A stretch of 43,010 nt of DNA from the NCBI GenBank assembly GCA_902775735.1, contig CACYNH010000023.1, forward strand, positions 1-43,010. The letters are read 5' to 3'. The first letter of the stretch is position 1. Each line of letters begins with the position of its first letter. The stretch comes from an uncultured Erysipelotrichaceae bacterium (GTDB lineage: Bacteria > Bacillota_I > Bacilli_A > Erysipelotrichales > Erysipelotrichaceae). The notes beneath the pieces were generated by a model. That model made no database searches. It worked only from the letters and a program-made list of their open reading frames with translations, and was not told the origin of the DNA. This document shows, in pieces, positions 33,244 through 40,401 of this stretch. The translations under genes and the position numbers were made by a program.

Positions 33244-34193
33244 AGCTGATTGAGAAGTGTGTCGAGTTTCCCGATTTCCTCAGCGTTCAGGTTCACGCCA
33301 GCGGCTGAGGCGTTTTCCTTTAAGCGGGAGGACTTCCTTGTGCCGGGAATCGGAACGATGTATGGCTTGCGGTCAATCATCCAGGCAAGGGAAACGGCAG
33401 CGTCAGTGACGCCCTTTTCTTCCGCCATGGCATGGATCAGCTTCAGCAGTTCGCCATAGGCGTCAAAGCCCTCATCGGTGTACTGCTTCATATGGGATCT
33501 GAAGTCGAGCGGATCAGTAAACTTATCTTTCTTTGAATAGGCGCCGGAAAGGAAGCCGTTGCCCAAAGGGCTGAAGGCGACCAGGCCGATGTTCAGTTCT
33601 TCCAGCACCGGAAACATCGGTTCGTATTCCCTTGTGATCATGGAATAGCGGTTCTGGATGGCGGTCACAGGACAGACGGCGTGCGCTCTTCTGAGATATT
33701 CTTCGTCTGTCTGGGAAATGCCCCAGTGGGTGATCTTGCCTTCCTGCATGAGCTGCTTCATTGTTTCCGCAACTTCTTCCGGGGAGACATTCTCATCGAT
33801 TCTGTGCTGATAGTACAGATCGATATGATCCGTCTTCAGTTTTGTCAGGGAGCCTTCAACAGATCTGCGGATGGAGGCAGGTGAAGAGTCGCGGATCATC
33901 TTTCCGTTTTCATCCCAGAAGACGCCGCACTTGGTGGCGATGATGACTTTGTCACGGATCGGTTCAAGAGCCTTGCCGACAAGCTCCTCATTATAGGCTG
34001 TGGAGCCGTCCGGGTTTGTGCCTGTGTAGCATTCGGCGGTATCGAACATGGTGTAGCCAAGGTCAAAAGCTTCACGGATTCTCTCAATCATCTCCTTCTC
34101 ATCGGAAGGAGCGCCATAGGCATGGGTCATGCCCAGGCAGCCAAGAGAGACGGCAGAGACAGTCAGATCTTTTCCGAGTGTTCTGTACTTCAT
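33240..34193 (-). CDS. Aldo/keto reductase
   Basis: A 317-residue NADPH-type TIM-barrel oxidoreductase. The catalytic tetrad is visible: Asp in F-D-T-A-E-C-Y, Tyr in the same segment, Lys in I-A-T-K-C-G, and His in Y-Y-Q-H-R. The nucleotide-binding end I-P-I-P-G-T-R-K-S-S is also present. Members reduce small aldehydes, ketones or sugar derivatives. The start overlaps the flavodoxin-gene stop by 4 nt (ATGA), and its own stop overlaps the esterase start. The three proteins are therefore translationally coupled and probably act together. Confidence 0.92.
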   Translation of the reverse strand: MKYRTLGKDLTVSAVSLGCLGMTHAYGAPSDEKEMIERIREAFDLGYTMFDTAECYTGTNPDGSTAYNEELVGKALEPIRDKVIIATKCGVFWDENGKMIRDSSPASIRRSVEGSLTKLKTDHIDLYYQHRIDENVSPEEVAETMKQLMQEGKITHWGISQTDEEYLRRAHAVCPVTAIQNRYSMITREYEPMFPVLEELNIGLVAFSPLGNGFLSGAYSKKDKFTDPLDFRSHMKQYTDEGFDAYGELLKLIHAMAEEKGVTDAAVSLAWMIDRKPYIVPIPGTRKSSRLKENASAAGVNLNAEEIGKLDTLLNQL

Positions 34194-35140
34194 TTTGAAT
34201 TTCCTTTCTTTTCCCTGATTTTCTTTAACGCGGCCATGGCCAGGTCATGGTCTTCACGGTGTCTGAGACCGGAGACGATGAAGGCGCCGCGGTTTTCGCC
34301 GCTGATGATGTAAGGCAGCCCGCCGCCGAAGGGTGCCTGGGTGTCGTCTGCCGCAAGATCCGGATGTTCTTCCGGATGCCAGTAAAGTTCAATGGTCGGT
34401 CTGCCGGTGGCTTTGACGGTGTTTTCCTTGCGGTCAAGCCACTCTGTCCCGGCAAGGCCTCCGTCGACATACTGCCCGACGATGACGCCATTGCATGTCA
34501 CCCGGATTCTGACCGGGCGGTGATACTTTTCTTCCGCGATTTCAAGAACAGCGTTCATGAAATCCATGGCTGTTCTGTTTTCAAACGATTCAAATTCGAA
34601 GGTTTCCCGTTTGAGCTCCTCTTCCTGCACAGTCTTCCATGCCCAGTCCTGGATGGCTTTCTTTGAAGTTTCCGCTTCATGGCCCAACACCTCCAGACCG
34701 CTCAGGATTTTTGCGGCCGGACACACACGCGCAAGGTCAGCCAGCGCATTGGCAAAGCCGCTGCCGCCGCTTGTGACAAGAGGCGCGATGGTTTTTCCGG
34801 TCCAGTCGAAATGATCCAGGAATGTGAAGACCGGCATCGGCATTGTCGCCCACCAGTTGGGGAAGCACAGGAAGATCATGTCATAGCCTTCGATCGATTC
34901 CGGATATTCCTGAATCGCGGGTCTGGCGTTTGCGTCGAATTCCTCCTTTGCCTCATAGATCATCTTCATATGATCGGGATTATACTCACGGACAGGTCTG
35001 ATCTCGAACAGATCTCCGCCTGTGACTTCATGGATATATTCCGCCGCGATATTGGTATAGCCCTTTTCAAGATTCACAATCTTCATGCCCGGGGCGATCG
35101 TTTCGCCCTTCATCGAAAGAAACACTGTCAGTACATTCAT
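34190..35140 (-). CDS. Flavodoxin-like domain fused to a UPF0303/GlcG-like (heme-degrading type) domain
   Basis: A 316-residue two-domain protein. Residues about 1-165 are flavodoxin-like (F-P-N-W-W-A-T-M-P-M-P-V-F-T-F-L and V-T-S-G-G-S-G-F near the FMN site). Residues about 175-316 match UPF0303, also called the HbpS/GlcG-like heme-degrading domain: V-R-I-R-V-T-C-N-G, E-W-L-D-R-K-E-N-T-V, then P-F-G-G-G-L-P-Y and F-I-V-S-G-L-R-H-R-E-D-H-D. Both families exist as separate proteins, and I do not know of a described fusion. It is the first gene of the operon with the reductase and esterase. A redox role with a linked small-molecule-binding domain is inference. Confidence 0.8.
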   Translation of the reverse strand: MNVLTVFLSMKGETIAPGMKIVNLEKGYTNIAAEYIHEVTGGDLFEIRPVREYNPDHMKMIYEAKEEFDANARPAIQEYPESIEGYDMIFLCFPNWWATMPMPVFTFLDHFDWTGKTIAPLVTSGGSGFANALADLARVCPAAKILSGLEVLGHEAETSKKAIQDWAWKTVQEEELKRETFEFESFENRTAMDFMNAVLEIAEEKYHRPVRIRVTCNGVIVGQYVDGGLAGTEWLDRKENTVKATGRPTIELYWHPEEHPDLAADDTQAPFGGGLPYIISGENRGAFIVSGLRHREDHDLAMAALKKIREKKGNSK

Positions 35141-35228
35141 TCTGTCATCCTCTTTTCCATCCTTATTCTGCCTGTCATGTTTCTTTTGGACAATTCGGAT
35201 TTCTGAAGGGGTTCATCTGATTCTCTGA

Positions 35229-35256
35229 TGAAAAGAAAAAAGCGGATTTCTCCGCA
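35229..35256 (-). terminator. Terminator of HAD phosphatase gene
   Basis: On the minus strand GCGGA and TCCGC pair around a short loop and are followed by TTTTTTCTTTT. Confidence 0.75.
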
Positions 35257-35261
35257 AAGTT

Positions 35262-36038
35262 TCAGATCCACCCGAAATGAACACAGGCGTTCCAGATGCC
35301 GTCGTCATTGATATCTGTGGTGACATAGTCCGCTCTGTCCTTAAGCTCCTGCACAGCGTTGCCCATGGCGATGGAGGTCCATTCCTTCCGGAACATGGAA
35401 AGATCATTTCTTTCATCCCCGAAGACAACCACATCTTTCCTGTCGCCGCCAAGGTGATCAACAATCCTGCGGATGCCCCGTGATTTGTCATTGGGCTCAA
35501 CAAAAATGTATTCCTTCATGAAGCGGCACCATGGCAGCTTCTTCAAAGAAGGCAGAACCTGTTCCTCTGACGCATAACAGGCCACATAGCATTTGTAGAT
35601 CTGCTCATAGTTTTCCGGAGCCAGCCCTTCGATGATCTTTGATTTCATGTATGTGTCATGGGTGAAGTCCATGAATCTTTCATCCGGGACAAAACGGGTG
35701 TCACTGTTTTCCGGCTGGATGCCCCAGGGAAACCCGTTTTCATCACACTCATGGATCAAAGATATGCATAAATCTCTGTCCAGGGGTTCAATGTCAATCA
35801 GCTGTCCGTCCAGGGTGATGCCGTTGCCGCCGTCATGGACCATGTTTTCAAAACCGAGCGCTTTCATGACCGGCAGAGCCTTGGCGTGGCTGCGGCCGGT
35901 GGCGACCGCCACAAAATGGCCATTCCGCCGTAACAGTTCCAGCGCCTTTTTTGTGCTTTGCGGCACGCCGCTGTCTTTCCCTGACGGGGTCAGGGTGCCG
36001 TCGATATCGAAAAAGAAATACTTTTTGCTGTTTTCCAT
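35262..36038 (-). CDS. Cof-type HAD-superfamily phosphatase
   Basis: A 258-residue HAD-IIB phosphatase. Motif I is F-F-D-I-D-G-T-L near residue 10, motif II is the A-V-A-T-G-R-S-H segment near 45, motif III is a lysine before L-G-G-D near 190, and motif IV is V-V-F-G-D-E-R-N-D-L-S-M-F near 205. Such enzymes dephosphorylate sugar phosphates and other small metabolites in the cytoplasm. AGAGGAAACAGAC precedes the ATG. It is a single-gene unit, ended by a hairpin before the flavodoxin operon. Confidence 0.92.
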   Translation of the reverse strand: MENSKKYFFFDIDGTLTPSGKDSGVPQSTKKALELLRRNGHFVAVATGRSHAKALPVMKALGFENMVHDGGNGITLDGQLIDIEPLDRDLCISLIHECDENGFPWGIQPENSDTRFVPDERFMDFTHDTYMKSKIIEGLAPENYEQIYKCYVACYASEEQVLPSLKKLPWCRFMKEYIFVEPNDKSRGIRRIVDHLGGDRKDVVVFGDERNDLSMFRKEWTSIAMGNAVQELKDRADYVTTDINDDGIWNACVHFGWI

Positions 36039-36151
36039 GTCTGTTTCCTCTACAGGCAGATTATACAGGACTGTATTTCAGCCGGCAAATCTGCCGGGAA
36101 TTCTGAACAAAATACATATTTTCTGCGGATATTGCGGGAAGCGTTCTTTCA

Positions 36152-36177
36152 CTAAGATATAGATGAATTCCCGGGAA
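36152..36177 (+). promoter_or_regulatory. Promoter-proximal element shared with the SDR operon (copy 1)
   Basis: CTAAGATATAGATGAATT followed by CCCGGGAA, about 35 nt upstream of the small gene. The same block, with a 4-nt insertion, recurs upstream of the SDR gene (38,188). Within it TTCCCGGGAA is a perfect palindrome. Confidence 0.55.
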
Positions 36178-36211
36178 GGAATCAATCACAAAGATAATTG
36201 AGGAGGATATT

Positions 36212-36427
36212 ATGGCATTATCACTTGATTCAAAGATCAGAGACATCATGCGTTCCGAAGAAGGCAGAGCCGTTATGGAAAAGTACGCACCCGGTTCCAC
36301 AAAGGATCCGCGCATGAAACTCGTCGGCGCTCTGACTTACCGCAAGCTGCTCAGCTATCCTGAATCCGCGGAAGTCGCGAAGTTCGCTGACCAGCTCGAC
36401 GCCGATCTTAAAGCCTGCAAGAAATAA
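36212..36427 (+). CDS. Small helical protein (DUF1858-like short domain)
   Basis: A 71-residue protein that looks like a free-standing copy of a short helical domain found in Bacillota, sometimes attached to enzymes. The pattern I-R-D-I-M-R-S-E-E-G-R-A-V-M-E-K-Y-A-P-G, then L-S-Y and a terminal helix, resembles DUF1858-type domains. No function is known. It has a perfect AGGAGG site and a strong terminator, and its upstream region matches that of the SDR operon, so it is probably co-expressed and may be an accessory or assembly factor for that pathway (inference). Confidence 0.75.
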   Translation: MALSLDSKIRDIMRSEEGRAVMEKYAPGSTKDPRMKLVGALTYRKLLSYPESAEVAKFADQLDADLKACKK

Positions 36428-36436
36428 TTCATTCCA

Positions 36437-36467
36437 TTCAAAAATGCCGGAGTCCGGCATTTTTTTA
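36437..36467. terminator. Bidirectional terminator between the small gene and PucR
   Basis: AAAAATGCCGG and CCGGCATTTTT arms flank a short loop, with A and T tracts on each side, serving the gene ending at 36,427 and the convergent PucR gene. Confidence 0.85.
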
Positions 36468-36479
36468 CTTTCTTCTGTT

Positions 36480-37979
36480 TTATTTCCCGCGGATCTTCCG
36501 CTCGATTTCGGACGCCTTGAGGATCATTTCCAGCAGCAGCCGTCTGTCCGTGTCGTGCAGGTCAGTGCCCAGTTCCTTCTCAATCCTGGCGATCCGGTCG
36601 ATTAATGTGGAGCGGTGGATGTAGAGCTTTCTGGCGGCCGAAGTGTAGGAGAGATTCTCCTCCAGAAACACCCGCAGGGTTTCGATATAGGAAACGCCTG
36701 AACTCTCATCATGTTCGATCAGTTCCCTGAGACCGCTGGGGAAATAGGCTTCCGCCGGCAGGTCGCCGAGTGAATTGATGATCATTGTTTCAAGGGCATA
36801 GTCCGCAAACAGGAAAACCCTCTTCTTCGGATCGGTCAGCTGGCCGTTTTCCAGAGCCGCAAGAGCCTGCCGGTAATAGATGCGGATGGAGAAAAGATCA
36901 TCGAAGGAATCAGAGACTCCGGCACTCAGATTCATCTTCGCGCAGAAGTTTTCGATTTCTTCCCGCAGGCCTTCACGGGTTCTGACAAAGCACAGAATTT
37001 CCCCGTCAATAACCACGGCATAGGCATTTTCGAAGGTTTCTTCGGCCAGATCGCATAGATAGCCGGAAGGAACCTGGTTTTTCGCGTCTGTATATGCCAG
37101 CCGCATGCAGAGATATTCATATTTCCGGTTGGAAGCGCTCAGCACCCCGCGCTGCCAGGAGGTCAGCGGCTGTTCCTCAATCAATGTCTTAAAGACAGCC
37201 TTGACGGAAAGTTTTTCGTTATAGGTGATCTGCGGATTCTGTTCGATGGCCTGCTCGATGACCGATGCCAGATGTTCCGCCAGCTTTCCTTTTGAAGAGG
37301 CGTCTTCTTCATTTTCGATTTCCAGGCACAGGCAGCCTTCATAAACGCCCTGTCTGTCAAACAGATTGACACAGAGGGTTCTGACTTCTGAAATCCGGAT
37401 CAGGATCGCCCCTCTTTTTTCCGTCATCAGATCAGAAGCGTTCATGAAAGTGGAAAGACTGTCGGCGTTCAGGGGCTGTCCTTTTTCCGTCCCCCAGTTT
37501 GTATTGAAGCCGCTGCCGTCATCGGCGATCATCCGGAAGGAGGAATCGATCACTTTCAAAGGACAGCCCAGCACCGGCCGTGAATCACGCAGGATCTGGG
37601 TGATGTCGCTTTCATTGATCAGGTGGTCATAGAGAGTTCTTTCCCATTCATCATACTGATCATAGATTGCCTGCAGGGCCGCGAAGACGCGGAAAAAGTC
37701 TGCCCGGTTATGGATCGTGATCAGGCACATCCTCTCACTGTAATATCCGGTGCGGATGTTTTCGCCGATGCACACAAGCACCGCGCTGTTTCTGATCTGG
37801 GGACGTCTTGGCAGATGTTCCACCGTGGCAAGGTAAAGATGGTCTGAAAGAAAGACATTCTCGTCCTCCATGTAAAATTCAGGCCTGCCAAGCCGCAGCT
37901 CTTCGCTGTGCGGACCGCTCATGGTCACTTTGTAGTGCTTTTTCAGCTGCTGGTAAATGATCTCTGCGTTCAGCTTCAT
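36480..37979 (-). CDS. PucR-family transcriptional regulator
   Basis: A 499-residue regulator with the CdaR/PucR layout. An N-terminal sensory part (about 1-250) is followed by a GGDEF-like middle (about 260-390) and a C-terminal PucR HTH (F-L-E-E-N-L-S-Y-T-S-A-A-R-K-L-Y-I-H-R-S-T-L at about 435-460, then I-E-K-E-L-G). PucR proteins control catabolic genes for purines, sugars or amino-acid derivatives. It is divergent from the SDR operon, its likely target. I take the ATG at 37,979. A TATACT hexamer lies only 6 nt upstream (37,986-37,991) with no Shine-Dalgarno site, so the transcript may be near-leaderless. Confidence 0.9.
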   Translation of the reverse strand: MKLNAEIIYQQLKKHYKVTMSGPHSEELRLGRPEFYMEDENVFLSDHLYLATVEHLPRRPQIRNSAVLVCIGENIRTGYYSERMCLITIHNRADFFRVFAALQAIYDQYDEWERTLYDHLINESDITQILRDSRPVLGCPLKVIDSSFRMIADDGSGFNTNWGTEKGQPLNADSLSTFMNASDLMTEKRGAILIRISEVRTLCVNLFDRQGVYEGCLCLEIENEEDASSKGKLAEHLASVIEQAIEQNPQITYNEKLSVKAVFKTLIEEQPLTSWQRGVLSASNRKYEYLCMRLAYTDAKNQVPSGYLCDLAEETFENAYAVVIDGEILCFVRTREGLREEIENFCAKMNLSAGVSDSFDDLFSIRIYYRQALAALENGQLTDPKKRVFLFADYALETMIINSLGDLPAEAYFPSGLRELIEHDESSGVSYIETLRVFLEENLSYTSAARKLYIHRSTLIDRIARIEKELGTDLHDTDRRLLLEMILKASEIERKIRGK

Positions 37980-38020
37980 ACTTTCAGTATAGCGCACACG
38001 TCATTTTGTAGGGATCAAAA

Positions 38021-38035
38021 ACTGACAAAATCAGT
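38021..38035. promoter_or_regulatory. Inverted repeat in the PucR-SDR intergenic region
   Basis: ACTGA and TCAGT arms with a 5-nt spacer, surrounded by repeated TCAAAA motifs, between divergent PucR and SDR genes. A candidate regulator binding site. Confidence 0.4.
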
Positions 38036-38059
38036 CAAAATGCCGGCAAATGTTCAAAA

Positions 38060-38086
38060 CGCCTTTATTAAAAGGCTTTTTCATTC
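38060..38086. other. Small hairpin in the PucR-SDR intergenic region
   Basis: GCCTT and AAGGC pair across a short AT-rich loop and are followed by TTTTTC. It could be a remnant or attenuator-like terminator. The rest of this region (37,980-38,248) holds no gene that I can see. Confidence 0.3.
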
Positions 38087-38187
38087 CGCCGTTTTTGAAG
38101 GAAAAAGCAAAAAGCGACCGTCAGACAGTTCCTCATCCGCCTTTGAAAAACCGAGGATTTAAGAATATGAGTGGGTTTGGTCCTTTC

Positions 38188-38217
38188 CTAAAATAAAGAT
38201 GTATTCAATCCCGGGAA
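38188..38217 (+). promoter_or_regulatory. Promoter-proximal element shared with the small gene (copy 2)
   Basis: CTAAAATAAAGATGTATT, a 4-nt insertion, then CCCGGGAA, about 30 nt upstream of the SDR start and matching the element at 36,152. Both are preceded by CTTTC and followed by an AGGAGG site. Confidence 0.55.
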
Positions 38218-38248
38218 TACGATTTTGAAATGAGGAGGAATCATTCAT

Positions 38249-39154
38249 ATGCCTTTCATGCCAGGCGATAAATCCATGCTTGAAGGATATATCAGAAAAG
38301 CACGTCCTTTCGCGGATATGTTCTCCGTCAAAGGAAAAACAGCCATCGTCACCGGCGGCTCTTCGGGCCTTGGTTTCGATATCACACTGCGTCTTCTGCA
38401 GGGCGGCGCCAATGTCATGATCGCTTCATTCTCCGAGGATGAGCGCGACGCGGCGATGCCGTTATTGGCGGAGGCCGGATTCACGGATACCGTTGATTTC
38501 ACCCTGACCGACGTCACAAAAGAAGAAGAGGTCGCAAGACTGGTCGATGTCACTGCTGAGAAGTTCGGCTCCGTCGATATTCTGGTCACCTGCGCCGCTG
38601 TCTGGAATTATGCCAAAATCTACGACCTGCCCGACAAGGATCTGAAAAAAGTCTTCGCGGTCAATGTCTACGGCGCCTTCTACGCGCTCAAGTATGTCAG
38701 CCGCTATATGAAGGAACATGAGATCGAAGGAAAGATTGTCCTGATCTCAAGCGACTGTCCGTTTGTGCCCTATCCGGTCTTCGGCGGCTATCCCCACTAC
38801 GCTTCTTCCAAAGCGGCTGTCATGGGCCTGACGGTGGAGGCGGCCAAGGAACTTAAGCGCTATGGCATCCAGGTCAACTCCGTCGCTCCCGGCGGAATGG
38901 TCACTTCCGGTTCCGCCAGCAACCTTGCCAGCGATGAGCTGACGGAAGAGCAGCAGGATGAATTCTATGACGAACTGATGGTCTGGCAGCTCGACGGTCA
39001 GATGCCTGTCGATCAGATCGGCATCATGGCCTACACCTTATGCACGCCGGTTTCCGACGGAATCACCGGTGAAGTCGTCATCGTTGACGGCGGCGCCCAC
39101 CATAATATCGTGAAATACCAGCCGGCGATCGAGCAGTATCCGCCCGAGGAGTAA
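38249..39154 (+). CDS. Short-chain dehydrogenase/reductase
   Basis: A 301-residue SDR. The nucleotide-binding motif T-G-G-S-S-G-L-G is at about 35, C-A-A-V-W-N near 112 replaces the usual NNAG, the catalytic serine is in L-I-S-S-D near 165, and Tyr/Lys in Y-A-S-S-K near 180. Unlike typical 250-residue SDRs it has about 25 extra N-terminal residues and a C-terminal tail after D-G-G-A. It probably oxidises or reduces a hydroxyl/keto group with NAD(P). First gene of an operon with a cysteine-rich protein (6-nt gap) and a GcvT-like protein. An AGGAGG site lies 10 nt before the ATG. Confidence 0.92.
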   Translation: MPFMPGDKSMLEGYIRKARPFADMFSVKGKTAIVTGGSSGLGFDITLRLLQGGANVMIASFSEDERDAAMPLLAEAGFTDTVDFTLTDVTKEEEVARLVDVTAEKFGSVDILVTCAAVWNYAKIYDLPDKDLKKVFAVNVYGAFYALKYVSRYMKEHEIEGKIVLISSDCPFVPYPVFGGYPHYASSKAAVMGLTVEAAKELKRYGIQVNSVAPGGMVTSGSASNLASDELTEEQQDEFYDELMVWQLDGQMPVDQIGIMAYTLCTPVSDGITGEVVIVDGGAHHNIVKYQPAIEQYPPEE

Positions 39155-39160
39155 AGAAGA

Positions 39161-40390
39161 ATGACAAAGAAAATCAATGAAAGAATTCCTGCAGATTCCG
39201 GCAATGGCGCCGGTTTCACGCAGTACAATGCCGTCCAGTCTCCCTGGAATAAACTGATGTCCTATCAGGACGCCCTGCATTATGCCTCAAGGTTTGAGGC
39301 GGTTCTCTCCGCCGCAGTCGCCCAGGTGTACAGGATCATCATTCCCGATTATGCGACCCGCGCTTCCGAAATGTGCAAGGAAGCGTACGGCCGTCTGCTT
39401 TACACCGGTCTGAACTATCCGAACGACGACGGCTTCGGAATCCATCCTTTCATGTGCGGTTCCTATCCGGGCGCTTTGATCGGCGACAAGGGCGACGACG
39501 CCCTGCTGATGTGCGGCCGCTGCAATGACTTCGGCACCTACCGCTGTGAAAAAGAGCTCGATGTCTGCGACTGGGACATCTGCTGCTCGGAACTGTGCCG
39601 GGCAACCACAATGTCCCTGCAGGGGCAGGCCGACGCGACCGAAACCCGCCACAGAAAAGGCCATAAGCTGGACTACATGATGGTCGAGGCCAGAGGCTGC
39701 GGCGACAGGCACTGCCGCATCATCGCCGAAAGCCGCGAAAAGTATCCGGCTCCCGCGCATGAGCTGTGGGAATCCTTCGGGCCGGCGGTTTCCGACGAAT
39801 ATAAAAAATACACTGAGGAAGAGGATTGCGTTTCTGAATCCATGATGTTCCGTGAGGAGTGCAATTATCACTTTGTCAACGGCACAAACAACGAAACGGA
39901 CTCTTCCAACCAGATGATCAACCTTTCCACCGCCGCCTCGCTGTATCTGTTACCGGCAATCGACAACGCCGTAAGACTCGGCTACACAACCGAACAGCAG
40001 GCCGACTGGATCCTGAAGTGCGTCCTGGAAGCTGCCGGCAAGGCAATGTTCGGCGAGCGCTACGCGATCAGAGCCTGCCGCGAATGGCTCGGCGTGCCAA
40101 ATTCCATCGGCGAAGACGGAAGACTTTTAGGCGGCGTTATGGAAATGCTGATGCAGTCGCTGTTATGCAAATATGAAATCGAAGCCTTCAATGAAAATGA
40201 AGTCATCTATGTCATCGACAGAGGGGGCCTCGCCATCACCGGCTGCCAGTCTCTGCCGAAGGCGCATCTTTACATGTGGATGGGCATGGTCAAGACTCTT
40301 GTCAACGCCCAGTGGTCAGTCTCTGAGGAAGATTCCCCCAAGGGCAAAATGCGTGTGAAGATCGCGAAGAAAATCGATAAATTCATGTAA
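39161..40390 (+). CDS. Cysteine-rich protein with a GCGDxHC motif (ATC-hydrolase/V4R-like)
   Basis: A 409-residue protein that I cannot assign to an enzyme. Its middle (about 105-190) is cysteine-rich: M-C-G-R-C, Y-R-C, V-C-D-W-D-I-C-C, L-C-R, then E-A-R-G-C-G-D-R-H-C-R. The last motif resembles the end of V4R domains and of the L-2-amino-thiazoline-4-carboxylate hydrolase-like family, both ligand- or metal-binding folds. The number and spacing of cysteines suggest a metal or cluster site (inference). The C-terminal half is helical. It is encoded between an SDR and a GcvT-like protein with tight spacing, so the three probably act on one substrate. Confidence 0.6.
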   Translation: MTKKINERIPADSGNGAGFTQYNAVQSPWNKLMSYQDALHYASRFEAVLSAAVAQVYRIIIPDYATRASEMCKEAYGRLLYTGLNYPNDDGFGIHPFMCGSYPGALIGDKGDDALLMCGRCNDFGTYRCEKELDVCDWDICCSELCRATTMSLQGQADATETRHRKGHKLDYMMVEARGCGDRHCRIIAESREKYPAPAHELWESFGPAVSDEYKKYTEEEDCVSESMMFREECNYHFVNGTNNETDSSNQMINLSTAASLYLLPAIDNAVRLGYTTEQQADWILKCVLEAAGKAMFGERYAIRACREWLGVPNSIGEDGRLLGGVMEMLMQSLLCKYEIEAFNENEVIYVIDRGGLAITGCQSLPKAHLYMWMGMVKTLVNAQWSVSEEDSPKGKMRVKIAKKIDKFM

Positions 40391-40401
40391 GGAGCACGGA
40401 T

